A stretch of DNA of 64,000 nucleotides from an uncultured Burkholderiales bacterium (GTDB taxonomy: Bacteria > Pseudomonadota > Gammaproteobacteria > Burkholderiales > Burkholderiaceae_C), in contig CAIQBO010000003.1 of NCBI GenBank assembly GCA_903870145.1, forward strand, positions 79,135-143,134, given 5' to 3'. Both the position numbers and the translations under genes were made by a program. The notes beneath the pieces are model-generated. The model worked only from the letters and a program-made list of their open reading frames with translations. It was not told where the DNA came from and did not search any database. This document shows positions 1 to 9,068 of this stretch, in pieces (position 1 is the stretch's first letter; each line of letters begins with the position of its first letter).

Positions 1-717
1 TTCAGCTTCTTCCAGTTGCGTCAGGTAGTGCTGCAACTCTTCTTTGCTGGTCCAAGCCGTGCCGTAAATGCGCTGGAGCATTTCGTTTTTGCTGTCGCCG
101 CGCCAATAGGCACCTGCCAACTTCATGAGCTTGAAGTGTTTGAGTTTGCCGGTACTGGGCACGTGTGGGCCGCGGCACAAATCTTCAAACGCGCCTTCGC
201 GGTACAAGCTCACATCTTCATTGGAGGGGATGCTGCCAATGATCTCAGCTTTGTAATGTTCGCCCAATCCTTTGAAATACGCCACTGCTTCATCGCGCGG
301 CAAAACGCGGCGCGTGATGGCCTCGTCTTTGTTGGCTAACTCGGTCATGCGCTTTTCAATCGCCGACAAATCTTCGGGCGTAAAGGGCCGGCTGTAGGAG
401 AAGTCGTAATAAAAGCCGTTTTCAATCACAGGGCCAATGGTCACTTGCGCCAGTGGGAACAGATCTTTGACGGCATAAGCCAACAAATGCGCGGCCGAAT
501 GCCGAATGACTTCCAGGCCTTGGGGGTCTTTGGCGGTGATGATGGCCAGTTGTGCGTTGGCCTCGATGGTGAAACTCGTGTCCACCACTTTGGCATCGAC
601 CTTGCCTGCCAAGGCGGCCTTGGCCAAGCCCGCGCCAATGGACGCGGCCACTTCGGCCACTGTGACGGGGCCACTGAATTCACGCAAAGAACCGTCGGGA
701 AGTGTGATTTGAACCAT
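1..717 (-). CDS. thrS: Threonyl-tRNA synthetase, N-terminal 239 residues (3' end outside window)
   Basis: Charges tRNA-Thr with threonine in the cytoplasm. Read from the ATG at 717, the frame is open to the window edge, so only the N-terminal third is present. Residues 1-61 fit a TGS domain ([10 protein letters not shown] start). The editing domain follows, with the HxxxH zinc/editing motif at H73-H77 (HSAAH) and the second motif CRGPH at residues 181-185. The catalytic and anticodon-binding domains lie outside. A strong terminator for upstream aceA ends just before the start codon, so thrS probably has its own promoter or relies on read-through. Family assignment is secure. Confidence 0.95.
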   Translation of the reverse strand, partial: MVQITLPDGSLREFSGPVTVAEVAASIGAGLAKAALAGKVDAKVVDTSFTIEANAQLAIITAKDPQGLEVIRHSAAHLLAYAVKDLFPLAQVTIGPVIENGFYYDFSYSRPFTPEDLSAIEKRMTELANKDEAITRRVLPRDEAVAYFKGLGEHYKAEIIGSIPSNEDVSLYREGAFEDLCRGPHVPSTGKLKHFKLMKLAGAYWRGDSKNEMLQRIYGTAWTSKEELQHYLTQLEEAE

Positions 718-720
718 GGT

Positions 721-754
721 CAAAAAAGAAAAAAAGCGCGGCTGGTGCCGCGCT
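721..754 (-). terminator. Rho-independent terminator of aceA
   Basis: A perfect 8-bp stem (AGCGCGGC at 735-742 with GCCGCGCT at 747-754) and a 4-nt loop. On the minus strand it is followed by two six-base T runs split by one C (734-722). It lies between the aceA stop and the thrS start, separating the two transcripts. Confidence 0.85.
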
Positions 755-832
755 TGTATTGAAACGCTCAGATGAGATTTTACGCTGGACCCGAGCGGGC
801 TGGGCGCGCGCCTGTAGGCGCGCCGCGCCAGA

Positions 833-2152
833 TCAGTGAAACTGCTCTTCTTCGGTCGAACCGGTCAAGGCCGTCACACTGGAGCGCCCGCCTTGAATCG
901 CAGTGGTAACTTCGTCAAAGTAGCCCGTTCCCACCTCTTGCTGGTGCGACACGAAAGAGTAGCCCCGCTCGCGCGCTGCAAACTCGGGCTCTTGCACTTT
1001 TTCCACATAGGCCGACATGCCGCGCTTGACGTAGTCGTGCGACAAGTCGTACATGTTGTACCACATGGAATGAATGCCGGCCAAGGTGATGAACTGGTAT
1101 TTGTAACCCATGGCACCGAGTTCACGTTGGAATTTGGCAATGGTTGCGTCGTCCAAATTCTTTTTCCAATTGAACGAAGGCGAGCAGTTGTACGCCAACA
1201 TTTTCCCGGGGTGCACTTTGTGCACAGCCTCGGCAAATTTGCGCGCAAAGTCGAGGTCGGGCGTGCCTGTTTCGCACCACACCAAGTCAGCGTAGTAAGC
1301 ATAGGCCACGGCCCGGCTGATGGCTTGGCCCATGCCTTTGCGGGTTTTGTAAAAGCCCTCGACTGTGCGCTCGCCTGTCAAGAACGGCTTGTCGTTTTCG
1401 TCGTAGTCACTGGTGACCAAATCAGCCGCCTCTGCGTCGGTGCGGGCAATCACCAAGGTGGGCACGCCGCACACATCAGCGGCCATGCGCGCCGCAACCA
1501 ACTTTTGAACCGCTTCAATGGTTGGCACCAAAACTTTGCCGCCCATGTGACCGCATTTTTTGACAGACGCCAATTGGTCTTCAAAGTGCACACCACCTGC
1601 ACCGGCTTGGATCATGGCTTTCATCAACTCAAAGGCATTCAAGACGCCACCGAAACCAGCTTCGGCATCGGCCACGATGGGAGCGAAGTAGTCGATGTAA
1701 TCTTTGTCGCCAGGGTTGGTTCCCTTGGACCATTGAATTTCATCTGCACGTCGGAACGTGTTGTTGATGCGCTCCACCACGTTGGGCACCGAGTCCACCG
1801 GGTACAGCGATTGGTCTGGGTACATGGAGGAATAGGAGTTGCTGTCTGCAGCCACTTGCCAGCCCGACAAATAAATCGCTTTGATGCCGGCCTTGACTTG
1901 CTGCATGGCCTGGCCACCTGTCAAAGCGCCCAAACAATTGACGTAGGGCTCGTTGTTGACCATGTCCCACAGTTTCTCAGCACCGCGGCGGGCCAAGGTG
2001 TGCTCAATGGGGAAGGATCCGCGCAGGCGCACCACGTCCGCTGCGCTGTAACCCCGTTTGATGCCTTTCCAGCGTGGGTTAGTGGCCCAATCTTTTTCCA
2101 GGGCAGCAATTTGCTGAGCGCGGCTCAATTGTTCAACGATGTTTTGTGGCAT
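833..2152 (-). CDS. aceA: Isocitrate lyase
   Basis: Cleaves isocitrate to glyoxylate and succinate in the glyoxylate shunt, needed for growth on acetate or fatty acids. The 439-residue length is normal for the family, and the signature KKCGH is at residues 198-202, followed by MGGKVLVPT. The ATG at 2152 has a GGAG ribosome site about 8 bases upstream. No malate synthase gene is nearby. The gene is monocistronic: it has its own promoter with palindromic operators (2222-2272) and a strong terminator downstream. Assignment is secure. Confidence 0.97.
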   Translation of the reverse strand: MPQNIVEQLSRAQQIAALEKDWATNPRWKGIKRGYSAADVVRLRGSFPIEHTLARRGAEKLWDMVNNEPYVNCLGALTGGQAMQQVKAGIKAIYLSGWQVAADSNSYSSMYPDQSLYPVDSVPNVVERINNTFRRADEIQWSKGTNPGDKDYIDYFAPIVADAEAGFGGVLNAFELMKAMIQAGAGGVHFEDQLASVKKCGHMGGKVLVPTIEAVQKLVAARMAADVCGVPTLVIARTDAEAADLVTSDYDENDKPFLTGERTVEGFYKTRKGMGQAISRAVAYAYYADLVWCETGTPDLDFARKFAEAVHKVHPGKMLAYNCSPSFNWKKNLDDATIAKFQRELGAMGYKYQFITLAGIHSMWYNMYDLSHDYVKRGMSAYVEKVQEPEFAARERGYSFVSHQQEVGTGYFDEVTTAIQGGRSSVTALTGSTEEEQFH

Positions 2153-2221
2153 GAATAACTCCGAAATAAAGGTTGGTAAAACGCCAGTTGCAGTCCTAAG
2201 AAACGTCTTGGCGTTGTGAAA

Positions 2222-2250
2222 ATTTTAAGTCTTATAGAAGACCAATTCAA
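2222..2250 (-). promoter_or_regulatory. Probable sigma-70 promoter of aceA
   Basis: On the minus strand, TTGAAT (2250-2245) and TAAAAT (2227-2222) are separated by exactly 17 bases. The predicted start is near 2214, about 60 bases before the ATG. The spacer is filled by the 14-bp dyad at 2229-2242, which implies control by a repressor. Predicted from sequence only. Confidence 0.6.
2229..2242. promoter_or_regulatory. Proximal imperfect operator dyad of aceA
   Basis: GTCTTATAGAAGAC differs from the perfect copy at 2259-2272 at one central base. It sits inside the -35/-10 spacer of the predicted aceA promoter. The short AT-centred palindrome resembles sites of GntR-type dimeric repressors, but the regulator is not identified here. 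Confidence 0.6.
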
Positions 2251-2258
2251 ACTTCAAT

Positions 2259-2272
2259 GTCTTATATAAGAC
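2259..2272. promoter_or_regulatory. Distal perfect 14-bp operator palindrome of aceA
   Basis: GTCTTATATAAGAC is its own reverse complement. It lies exactly 30 bp (about three helical turns) from the proximal copy and just upstream of the -35 element, so two dimers could bind on the same face of the DNA. Confidence 0.65.
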
Positions 2273-2331
2273 AAATATTTTATCGTTTAAAATCATTAAC
2301 TTATTTTAAGTTTTTCTTATTGTGATATTTG

Positions 2332-2350
2332 ATTTCTCATATTGAGAAAT
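2332..2350. promoter_or_regulatory. 19-bp inverted repeat upstream of aceA
   Basis: The arms ATTTCTCA and TGAGAAAT are perfectly complementary around a TAT centre. A related weaker dyad (TTTTC-7-GAAAA, 2375-2391) lies with its centre 42 bp away, and both share TCA(T/C)ATTG(A/C)GAAA. This suggests a second regulator, different from the one at 2229-2272. Function is inferred. Confidence 0.4.
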
Positions 2351-2595
2351 ATTGATGCAATGCAGCATTTACAATTTTCACATTGCGAAAAACAATTTCA
2401 TGCGCGCCTGACCCTGAAGGCAAGGGTCATACCCGCGCTGCGGGGCTGACCGCTCGGATGAAAATGTGCGCGCCAATTCAGTCCGGCCAACCCCCGCAGG
2501 GCTCAAAGAACAACTCATGAAGCGCCGCCAAACGAAGCAGTGCATGACGCGCAAGGTAGCACTCACAACAACACTCTGCAAAAAAAACACGTTCT

Positions 2596-2616
2596 CCCCT
2601 TGGAAAGGGGCTTTTT
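2596..2616 (+). terminator. Terminator-like hairpin upstream of the SWIB gene
   Basis: CCCCTT (2596-2601), loop GGA, AAGGGG (2605-2610), then CTTTTTC on the plus strand. No plus-strand gene precedes it, so it either ends an unrecognised small transcript or is a leader structure of the gene at 2690. Confidence 0.4.
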
Positions 2617-2689
2617 CTCCAGTAGCATGCGCTCAGCCGGATAAATAAGTTTCCGGCTGCGAACCAACTTCCGAAAAAGGAAATTTAAA

Positions 2690-3094
2690 ATGGCAACTGC
2701 AAAGAAAACCCCGGCAAAGAAAGCTGCTCCTGCAAAGAAAGCAGCACCCGCCAAGAAAGCCGCTCCGGCTAAAAAAGCTGCTCCTGCAAAGAAAGCAGCA
2801 CCCGCCAAGAAGGCCGCTCCGGCCAAAAAGGCACCCGCTAAAAAACGCACTCCCAATGCTGCGTTCATGAAAGCGTTAACCCCCAGTGCAGCTTTGGCTG
2901 CTGTGGTCGGAGCAGCACCGCTGCCCCGCACTGCAGTGGTGAGCAAGCTGTGGGTCTACATCAAGAAGCACGGCCTGCAAGATGCTGCCAACAAGCGCAA
3001 CATCAATGCAGACGACAAACTCAAAGCAGTCTTTGGCAAAGCCCAAGTCAGCATGTTTGAGATGGCCGGCTTGATCGGCAAGCACCTGAAATAA
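2690..3094 (+). CDS. Histone H1-like lysine/alanine-rich protein with C-terminal SWIB domain
   Basis: 134 residues. The N-terminal ~50 residues are eight near-identical PAKKAA-type repeats, like the tails of bacterial H1-like DNA-binding proteins. The C-terminal ~80 residues (from about residue 55, with PLPRTAVVSKLW and NKRNINADDKLKAVFG) form a SWIB/MDM2-type domain. It probably binds DNA non-specifically through the basic tail and acts as a nucleoid protein; the role of SWIB domains in bacteria is not settled. The start is an ATG preceded by AAGGAAA. A 54-bp DNA repeat encodes the tail, so length polymorphism between strains is expected. It is followed by a bidirectional terminator. Confidence 0.88.
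   Translation: MATAKKTPAKKAAPAKKAAPAKKAAPAKKAAPAKKAAPAKKAAPAKKAPAKKRTPNAAFMKALTPSAALAAVVGAAPLPRTAVVSKLWVYIKKHGLQDAANKRNINADDKLKAVFGKAQVSMFEMAGLIGKHLK
2723..2830. repeat. Two tandem copies of a 54-bp unit encoding the basic tail
   Basis: Units 2723-2776 and 2777-2830 are almost identical. Each encodes three PAKKAA hexapeptides with the same codon pattern, which points to recent duplication of a three-hexapeptide block rather than codon-by-codon drift. Confidence 0.75.
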
Positions 3095-3113
3095 TTTCAG
3101 GCGTTTGAACATG

Positions 3114-3142
3114 AAAAAGCCGGGTCACACCGGCTTTTTTTT
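3114..3142. terminator. Bidirectional terminator between convergent genes
   Basis: Stem AAAAGCCGG (3115-3123) with CCGGCTTTT (3130-3138), loop GTCACA. An A run lies on the left and a T run to 3142 on the right, so it can end both the SWIB gene (plus) and the TPP enzyme gene (minus, stop at 3146). Confidence 0.85.
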
Positions 3143-3145
3143 GGC

Positions 3146-4885
3146 TTATTTTCTTTGGAGCGCTGCGCTTGTGATGGCCGACAAAGTCGTGCGGGTGGTG
3201 ATCACCTCGGGGTTGAGCATGATCTCGATCAATGTGCCTTGCGAACGCGCCAAGGCCGCCAGCAAGGCCGGCTCGAAGTCTTCGGTGCAATCGATGCGCA
3301 CCCCGACATAACCATAGGCCTGCGCCAAGGCCGCGAAGTTGGGGTTGTGCAGGTGAGAGCCCATGTTGTGCGTGGGAAAGTCGCGCTCTTGGTGCATGCG
3401 TATGGTGCCGTACATGCCGTTGTTCAAAAGCAGCACAATGGTTTTGGCACCGTGTTGCACTGCCGTAGCGAGCTCTTGACCATTCATTAAAAAATCACCG
3501 TCTCCGGCCATGGTCAGCACCACACGGCCCGTCAAGATGGCTGCCGCTATGCCAGCTGGCACACCGTAGCCCATGGCGCCAACTGTAGGCGCGAGTTGGG
3601 TTTTGAAACCCTTCTGAAGGCCATGGTGGCGGTAGTAGCGATGCATCCAACTGGCAAAGTTGCCCGCGCCGTTGGTGAGCACCGCATTGGCCGGCAAGTG
3701 GCGCTGCAACACCGAAACCACCTCGGGCATGTGAACCAATCCATTGGACGATTCTTTGTCTAAACCGGGCAAGGCCTGCGGCTCTAGATTGGCCAAGTAG
3801 TCGGCCTGCGCAGCTTGGGTCCAGGCCTGCCACGGCAGGCTGGCCGGGGCGCTGAGCGCCTGCAAACTGCGAGCGGCTGCGTTCATGGTGGCGCAAATGG
3901 CCAAGTCGGCTTGGTAGACCCGGTTTAACTCTTCTGCGCTGGCGTGAATGTGGACCAACTTTTGCCGAGGTTGCGGCAAATCAATCAAGGTGTAACCGCT
4001 GGTGGTCATCTCACCCAAACGCGGCCCGATGGCCAAAATCAAATCGCTGTCTTTGATGCGCTGGGCCAATTTGGGGTTGATGCCAATGCCCACATCACCG
4101 GCATAACAGGGGTGAAAGTTATCGAAGGTGTCCTGAAAGCGAAACGCGTTGCCCACGGGCAGTTGCCATTGCTCAGCAAAATGCTCTAGCGCCTGCGCTG
4201 ATTGCACCGTCCACCCTCCACCACCGGCAATCACAAAGGGCCGCTGGGCTTGCAGCAGCATTTGGTGCAACTGGCTCAGCGCTTCAGGCGCGCTTGAGGC
4301 CTGCACCGCTTGCGTTTGGCGCAAAGGCCGCGCTTTGGCCCTTTGTACCAGCATGTCTTCTGGCAACACCAGCACCACGGGACCAGGCCGGCCATTCATG
4401 GCAGTGGCAAATGCACGGGCTACGTATTCTGGAATTCGCTCAGGATGGTCAATGCGCTCAACGCGTTTGGCCATGCCTTTGGTGCTTGGGCCAAAAAAGG
4501 CGCAGAAATCAACTTCTTGAAAAGCCTCGCGGTCCCGCGTGTCACTGGCCACATCGCCGACCAACAAAACCATGGGCGTGGAGTCCTGGAAGGCCGTATG
4601 CACGCCGATCGAGGCATTGGTGGCACCCGGACCTCGAGTAACAAAACAAACGCCAGGGCGCCCCGTTAAACGACCCTGGGCGTCTGCCATGTAGGCTGCG
4701 CCGCCTTCTTGCCGGCAGGTGACAAACTGAATTTGATCGCGGTAATGGTGAAAACCGTCCAGAACGGCCAAATAACTTTCACCTGGCACCCCAAAAGCAT
4801 GGGTCACGCCTTGGGCAATCAAGCATTCCACCAACAAATGGCCGGCCATCTGGTCGCTCAAGGGGGAACTCGTGGTGTCTGTCAT
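3146..4885 (-). CDS. Thiamine pyrophosphate-dependent enzyme, acetolactate synthase-like
   Basis: 579 residues with the three-domain layout of the acetohydroxyacid synthase/pyruvate oxidase family. The N-terminal Pyr domain has GVPGES and the glutamate in CRQEGGAAYMAD that activates the cofactor. A central domain follows, and the C-terminal PP domain has GDGDFLMN...LLLNN, the GDG-NN thiamine diphosphate/Mg motif. There is no ilvH-type regulatory subunit next to it, so it is unlikely to be the housekeeping branched-chain enzyme. Substrate is unknown; 2-oxoacid decarboxylation or carboligation is the safe description. It stands alone between clpB and the SWIB gene. Confidence 0.85.
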   Translation of the reverse strand: MTDTTSSPLSDQMAGHLLVECLIAQGVTHAFGVPGESYLAVLDGFHHYRDQIQFVTCRQEGGAAYMADAQGRLTGRPGVCFVTRGPGATNASIGVHTAFQDSTPMVLLVGDVASDTRDREAFQEVDFCAFFGPSTKGMAKRVERIDHPERIPEYVARAFATAMNGRPGPVVLVLPEDMLVQRAKARPLRQTQAVQASSAPEALSQLHQMLLQAQRPFVIAGGGGWTVQSAQALEHFAEQWQLPVGNAFRFQDTFDNFHPCYAGDVGIGINPKLAQRIKDSDLILAIGPRLGEMTTSGYTLIDLPQPRQKLVHIHASAEELNRVYQADLAICATMNAAARSLQALSAPASLPWQAWTQAAQADYLANLEPQALPGLDKESSNGLVHMPEVVSVLQRHLPANAVLTNGAGNFASWMHRYYRHHGLQKGFKTQLAPTVGAMGYGVPAGIAAAILTGRVVLTMAGDGDFLMNGQELATAVQHGAKTIVLLLNNGMYGTIRMHQERDFPTHNMGSHLHNPNFAALAQAYGYVGVRIDCTEDFEPALLAALARSQGTLIEIMLNPEVITTRTTLSAITSAALQRK

Positions 4886-4995
4886 GGGGGCTCTCCGTGA
4901 AGGGCTGGCAGTCGGTCAGCCTGAGTCTAAAAATCAACCCTCCATGATAGCTTTAGATACTGCGGCATGCTTGCCAGGCGGCCCAGTCCCCAGCC

Positions 4996-7605
4996 TCATG
5001 ACGCAGCAGGTATCACCCGGTCAAATCTGAAGACCCCCGGCTCTTTGACAGGGTCCACATCCACAGGGATCACCGACTTGGGCAAAAACCGCCCCTCCAG
5101 CAACAATTTGGACAGCGGATTTTCGATGCGCTGCTGAACAGCACGCTTTAAGGGCCGAGCGCCATACACAGGATCAAAGCCAACCTTGGCCAGCTCGGAA
5201 AATGCAGCAGGTGAAATTTCCAAATGCAAGTCCATCTTGGCCAATCGCGCTTGCAAAATTTGCAATTGAATTTTGGCAATGGACTCAATGTGCTTGGCAT
5301 CCAAACTGTGGAACACCACGGTCTCGTCAATCCGATTCAAAAACTCTGGGCGGAAATGATTTTTCAGCTCGCCCCAGACCGCATCTTTGATGTCTTCAGC
5401 TGGCTGGCCCACCATGGCTTGAATCATGTGCGAGCCGATGTTGGAAGTCATCACGATCACTGTGTTTTTAAAGTCAACTGTGCGCCCTTGCCCATCGGTT
5501 AATCGGCCATCGTCCAAGACCTGTAGCAACACATTGAAAACATCGGGGTGGGCTTTTTCAACCTCGTCCAGCAGCAGTACTGCATACGGTTTTCGGCGCA
5601 CGGCCTCGGTCAAGTAGCCCCCCTCCTCGTAACCCACATAGCCGGGAGGAGCGCCTATCAAACGCGCCACAGAATGCTTTTCCATGAACTCGCTCATGTC
5701 GATGCGAATGAGGTGGTCTTCACTGTCGAACAAGAACCCTGCCAAGGCTTTGCACAACTCGGTTTTGCCCACGCCGGTGGGGCCTAAAAACAAGAAGGAG
5801 CCGGTCGGCCGCTGAGGATCAGACAAGCCCGAGCGTGAACGGCGAATGGCATTGGCCACGGCTGCGATGGCTTCGTTTTGGCCCACCACACGCTGGTGCA
5901 ATTTATCCTCCATTTGCAGAAGTTTTTCACGCTCGCCCTGCATCATTTTTGAAACCGGAATGCCGGTGGCCCGACTGACGACTTCGGCAATTTCTTCTGC
6001 GCCCACTTGCGTGCGCAACAAACGCGGCGCAGCGCCAGCAGCAGGGTTCAACTCTTTGGCTTGGGTTTCTTTGAGCAGTTTTTCGAGTTCAGGCAGTTTG
6101 CCGTATTGCAATTCAGCCACTTTGTTGAAGTCGCCTTTGCGCGTGAGCTCTTCAATTTGTTGGCGCAATTGATCTATTTTTTCGCGCACATTTTGACTGC
6201 CTTGGGCCTGCGCCTTTTCAGTGCGCCAGACCTCTTCCAAATCAGCCGCTTGTTTTTTCAAGGTAATGATTTCTTCTTCAATCAAGCTCAAGCGTTTTTG
6301 CGAAGCTTCATCTGATTCTTTTTTCACTGCTTCGCGTTCAATTTGCAACTGAATCAAGCGGCGATCGAGTTTGTCAATCACCTCTGGTTTAGAGTCAATT
6401 TCAATTTTGATTTTGGCCGCAGCCTCGTCGATCAGATCAATCGCTTTATCGGGTAAGAAACGGTCGGTGATGTAGCGATGGCTGAGCTCGGCCGCCGCCA
6501 CAATGGCCGGGTCCGTGATGTCCACGCCGTGGTGAATTTCGTATTTCTCTTGCAGTCCACGCAAGATGGCAATGGTGGCTTCCACGGTGGGTTCACCGAC
6601 CAAAATTTTCTGAAACCGCCGCTCTAAGGCAGCGTCTTTTTCAATGTATTTTCGGTATTCGTCTAAAGTGGTGGCACCCACGCAGTGCAATTCACCGCGG
6701 GCCAAGGCTGGCTTGAGCATGTTGCCCGCGTCCATTGCGCCCTCGGCTTTGCCGGCGCCCACCATGGTGTGCAATTCGTCGATGAAAACAATGGTTTGAC
6801 CTTCGTCTTTGGCCAATTCACTCAAAACGGTTTTCAGGCGTTCTTCAAATTCGCCTCTGAATTTGGCACCCGCCAGCAAAGAAGCCATGTCCAAGGACAA
6901 AACGCGTTTGCCTTTGAGTGAATCGGGCACTTCACCGGCCACAATGCGCTGGGCCAAGCCCTCGACGATCGCGGTCTTGCCCACACCGGGCTCGCCGATC
7001 AAGACGGGGTTGTTTTTAGTGCGTCGCTGCAAGACCTGAATGGCACGGCGAATCTCGTCGTCGCGCCCAATCACGGGATCAAGTTTGCCCATGCGGGCAC
7101 GCTCGGTCAGGTCCATGCAATATTTTTTCAAGGCCTCGCGCTGCCCTTCTGCGTCTGCGCTGCTGACACTCTCACCGCCGCGCACCGCCGCCACTGCGGC
7201 CTCTAAACTCTTGCGCGTCAGCCCAGCCTCTTTGACTGTGCGGCCCAGCTCGTTTTTGCTGTCACACAAGGCCAATAAAAACAACTCGCTGGCGACAAAA
7301 CCATCGCCGCGCTTGATGGATTCCTTTTCTGCCGCCTGCAAAAGTTTGACCAATTCAGGCCCAACTTGTACCTGATCTTGCCCTGTGACTTGAGGCAAGC
7401 GCCCCACGGCGGCCTGCGCCGCATTGAGCAGCGCCGGCCCATTCACACCGGCACGCTGTAGCAAGGCTTTGGGGCCATCTTCTTGCTGCAGCATGGCCAA
7501 CAGCACGTGCGCAGGGTCAATGTAGGCATGGTCTTTGCCCAGCGCAAGCGATTGCGCATCGCCTAAAGCTTCTTGAAATTTGGTGGTAAGTTTGTCCATT
7601 CGCAT
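4996..7605 (-). CDS. clpB: ATP-dependent disaggregase ClpB
   Basis: Hexameric AAA+ chaperone that pulls proteins out of aggregates together with DnaK. The 869-residue protein has an N-terminal Clp_N domain ([14 protein letters not shown] start), a first ATPase module with [10 protein letters not shown], a long coiled-coil middle domain typical of ClpB (rich in Glu/Lys), and a second module with [10 protein letters not shown]. The frame is open 30 codons further upstream, but the ATG at 7605 has an AGGAG site and matches the family N-terminus. A heat-shock type promoter lies just upstream. Confidence 0.97.
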   Translation of the reverse strand: MRMDKLTTKFQEALGDAQSLALGKDHAYIDPAHVLLAMLQQEDGPKALLQRAGVNGPALLNAAQAAVGRLPQVTGQDQVQVGPELVKLLQAAEKESIKRGDGFVASELFLLALCDSKNELGRTVKEAGLTRKSLEAAVAAVRGGESVSSADAEGQREALKKYCMDLTERARMGKLDPVIGRDDEIRRAIQVLQRRTKNNPVLIGEPGVGKTAIVEGLAQRIVAGEVPDSLKGKRVLSLDMASLLAGAKFRGEFEERLKTVLSELAKDEGQTIVFIDELHTMVGAGKAEGAMDAGNMLKPALARGELHCVGATTLDEYRKYIEKDAALERRFQKILVGEPTVEATIAILRGLQEKYEIHHGVDITDPAIVAAAELSHRYITDRFLPDKAIDLIDEAAAKIKIEIDSKPEVIDKLDRRLIQLQIEREAVKKESDEASQKRLSLIEEEIITLKKQAADLEEVWRTEKAQAQGSQNVREKIDQLRQQIEELTRKGDFNKVAELQYGKLPELEKLLKETQAKELNPAAGAAPRLLRTQVGAEEIAEVVSRATGIPVSKMMQGEREKLLQMEDKLHQRVVGQNEAIAAVANAIRRSRSGLSDPQRPTGSFLFLGPTGVGKTELCKALAGFLFDSEDHLIRIDMSEFMEKHSVARLIGAPPGYVGYEEGGYLTEAVRRKPYAVLLLDEVEKAHPDVFNVLLQVLDDGRLTDGQGRTVDFKNTVIVMTSNIGSHMIQAMVGQPAEDIKDAVWGELKNHFRPEFLNRIDETVVFHSLDAKHIESIAKIQLQILQARLAKMDLHLEISPAAFSELAKVGFDPVYGARPLKRAVQQRIENPLSKLLLEGRFLPKSVIPVDVDPVKEPGVFRFDRVIPAAS

Positions 7606-7626
7606 CGCAATCTCCTGTTGTTTGTC

Positions 7627-7656
7627 ACTTTGGGCCACGCAGCAATTTTTCAAGGG
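7627..7656 (-). promoter_or_regulatory. Sigma-32 (heat-shock) promoter of clpB
   Basis: On the minus strand, CCCTTGAAA (7656-7648) matches the sigma-32 -35 element. Twelve bases on, GCCCAAAG (7635-7628) approximates the CCCCAT-type -10 element. It is about 25 bases upstream of the clpB ATG. The match is by consensus, and clpB is a classical sigma-32 target. Confidence 0.65.
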
Positions 7657-7709
7657 TCTGGCCTTGTGCGACTTTCCAAGCCATTGAATGCCCATTAAGC
7701 GCCTAAAAT

Positions 7710-8267
7710 ATGACCATGAACATTCACCAGATGTCAGTGCAGTACGACGAGCGGCAGGATCGCCTTGTGCTTCGGGTCAGCACCCAAGATGCCCAAGAAT
7801 TTCGCCTTTGGCTGACCCGCTGCATGACCTTGCGATTGCTGCCGCACTTGCAAGCGGCCGTGGTTCAACTCGAAGCCAGTGACCCGCAAGTCATGGCCCC
7901 GGACACCACGGCGCAGCAAATTTTGGCCGATTTGAAACGTGAAAACTTTTTATCACAAGCTGATTTTTCAACTCCATTCGCAACGCAAACCCTGGGCTTG
8001 CCTTTGGGCGATCTGCCCTTGCTGGTGACAGATGTGCAAATGAACTTGCACAGCAGCGGCAGTTTGCATTTGCAGTTTCATGACAAAAATGGCTCCTCTG
8101 CCAGCGGCCTGTCCTGTGAATTCAAATTGCAAGCCTCTTTGCTGCACGGCTTGCTGCATTTGATGGAGCAAGCCTTAAAGCGTGCCCAGTGGCAACTGCC
8201 CAGCTTGACACCGCGGGCCGATTTGATGGATTCGGGTCAATCTGAACAACCGAGCTACAGGCACTGA
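7710..8267 (+). CDS. Hypothetical protein, 185 residues
   Basis: Not recognised. It is a soluble, slightly acidic protein with no signal peptide or membrane segment. The first ~55 residues alternate charged and hydrophobic positions ([10 protein letters not shown]...[18 protein letters not shown]). The C-terminal part has a strand-rich stretch followed by an amphipathic helix ([18 protein letters not shown]). ATG codons at 7710 and 7716 are both possible; neither has a strong ribosome site. It is divergent from clpB across about 100 bp and may share that regulatory region. Codon use looks like its neighbours, so it is likely a real, lineage-conserved gene. Confidence 0.7.
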   Translation: MTMNIHQMSVQYDERQDRLVLRVSTQDAQEFRLWLTRCMTLRLLPHLQAAVVQLEASDPQVMAPDTTAQQILADLKRENFLSQADFSTPFATQTLGLPLGDLPLLVTDVQMNLHSSGSLHLQFHDKNGSSASGLSCEFKLQASLLHGLLHLMEQALKRAQWQLPSLTPRADLMDSGQSEQPSYRH

Positions 8268-8327
8268 GACCGCTTAGGGACTGGCACAGCCAGCCAAAGC
8301 GCGTTGATTCAGGGCACAAAGCCTGCG

Positions 8328-8816
8328 CTATGCGTTATGTGCTGAGATACCCCAGCGCGCCAACGCCGCGTCGTCGCTAACGCGGGCATCGACCCACTGT
8401 GCGCCTTGCGGGGTCTGCTCTTTTTTCCAAAAAGGCGCCTGGGTTTTGAGGTAGTCCATCAAAAATTCACAGGCCTTGAAACTCTCACCCCGATGCGCTG
8501 AAGACACGGCCACCAGCACAATTTGATCTGCGGGATTGAAGGTTCCCACGCGGTGAATCACATGGGCTTGGTAAAAGTCAAAGCGGGCATGCGCTTGGTC
8601 AATCATGGCCTCGATAGATGCTTCGGTCATGCCAGGATAGTGCTCCAGTGTCATGCTCACAACTTGGTCATCGGATTGGCCTGTGAGCATGCGTGTGTCA
8701 CGAACCGTGCCCACAAAACTGCACAAGGCGCCCACTCTCAAATCACCTTGGCGCAGTGCTGCCAAGACAGCACTGACATCGAAATCATCCTCTTGAATGA
8801 GAACCCGCACCTTCAT
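8328..8816 (-). CDS. moaE: Molybdopterin synthase catalytic subunit
   Basis: Large subunit of molybdopterin synthase; it transfers sulfur from the MoaD thiocarboxylate to precursor Z. 162 residues with the family marks SFVGTVRD, MTLEHYPGMTE, RVG, SSAHRGESFKACEFLMDYLK and the catalytic lysine segment APFWKKE. It begins 3 bases after the moaD stop and ends the alaA-hom-thrC-moeA-moaD-moaE run. Confidence 0.95.
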   Translation of the reverse strand: MKVRVLIQEDDFDVSAVLAALRQGDLRVGALCSFVGTVRDTRMLTGQSDDQVVSMTLEHYPGMTEASIEAMIDQAHARFDFYQAHVIHRVGTFNPADQIVLVAVSSAHRGESFKACEFLMDYLKTQAPFWKKEQTPQGAQWVDARVSDDAALARWGISAHNA

Positions 8817-8819
8817 GCT

Positions 8820-9068
8820 TTAGCCTCCTGTCACAGGCGGAAAAAAGGCCAATTCGCTGGACTCCAAAATCAACGCCGACTCGTCCGCCATGACTTGATT
8901 CAAGGCCATGCGTAAGGATTTGTCGCGGCCAAGGCAAGCATACGCCCCGCCACGCGCCAGCAATTCAGACCGCACCTCACCCACAGTTGCGACTTGCGTG
9001 TCGATTTGCTCGTGCGATTGGCCTATGGTTTCCCTCAATGAGGCAAAGTATCGAATATGAAGTTTCAT
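8820..9068 (-). CDS. moaD: Molybdopterin synthase sulfur carrier subunit
   Basis: 82 residues, ubiquitin-like. The C-terminus ends in Gly-Gly, the site adenylated and thiocarboxylated by MoeB-type enzymes. The ATG at 9068 overlaps the moeA stop as ATGA and gives the expected MKLHIRYFASLRE start; the reading frame is open three codons further upstream but that start is less likely. It pairs with MoaE encoded immediately downstream. Confidence 0.93.
   Translation of the reverse strand: MKLHIRYFASLRETIGQSHEQIDTQVATVGEVRSELLARGGAYACLGRDKSLRMALNQVMADESALILESSELAFFPPVTGG

Larger units (their letters stand above)
2273..2689. other. Intergenic region between aceA and the SWIB gene
   Basis: No convincing coding frame. 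The left part is very AT-rich and carries two similar dyads (2332-2350 and 2375-2391). From about 2400 the composition becomes GC-richer, with a possible long-range pairing between CTGCGGGG near 2437 and CCCCGCAG near 2495. It ends in a terminator-like hairpin at 2596-2616. An unknown small RNA on the plus strand is possible but unproven. The end of the region holds the AAGGAAA ribosome site of the gene at 2690. Confidence 0.4.

Noticed and set aside
836..2158. 440-codon plus-strand reading frame
   Set aside because: Exactly opposite aceA, whose protein is unmistakable; a shadow frame produced by GC codon bias.
2723..2830. Regular repeats as a possible CRISPR array
   Set aside because: The repeats are contiguous, without spacers, and encode PAKKAA peptide units.
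7606..7695. N-terminal extension of ClpB
   Set aside because: The extra 30 residues contain no family similarity, overlap the sigma-32 promoter, and the internal ATG has a good ribosome site.
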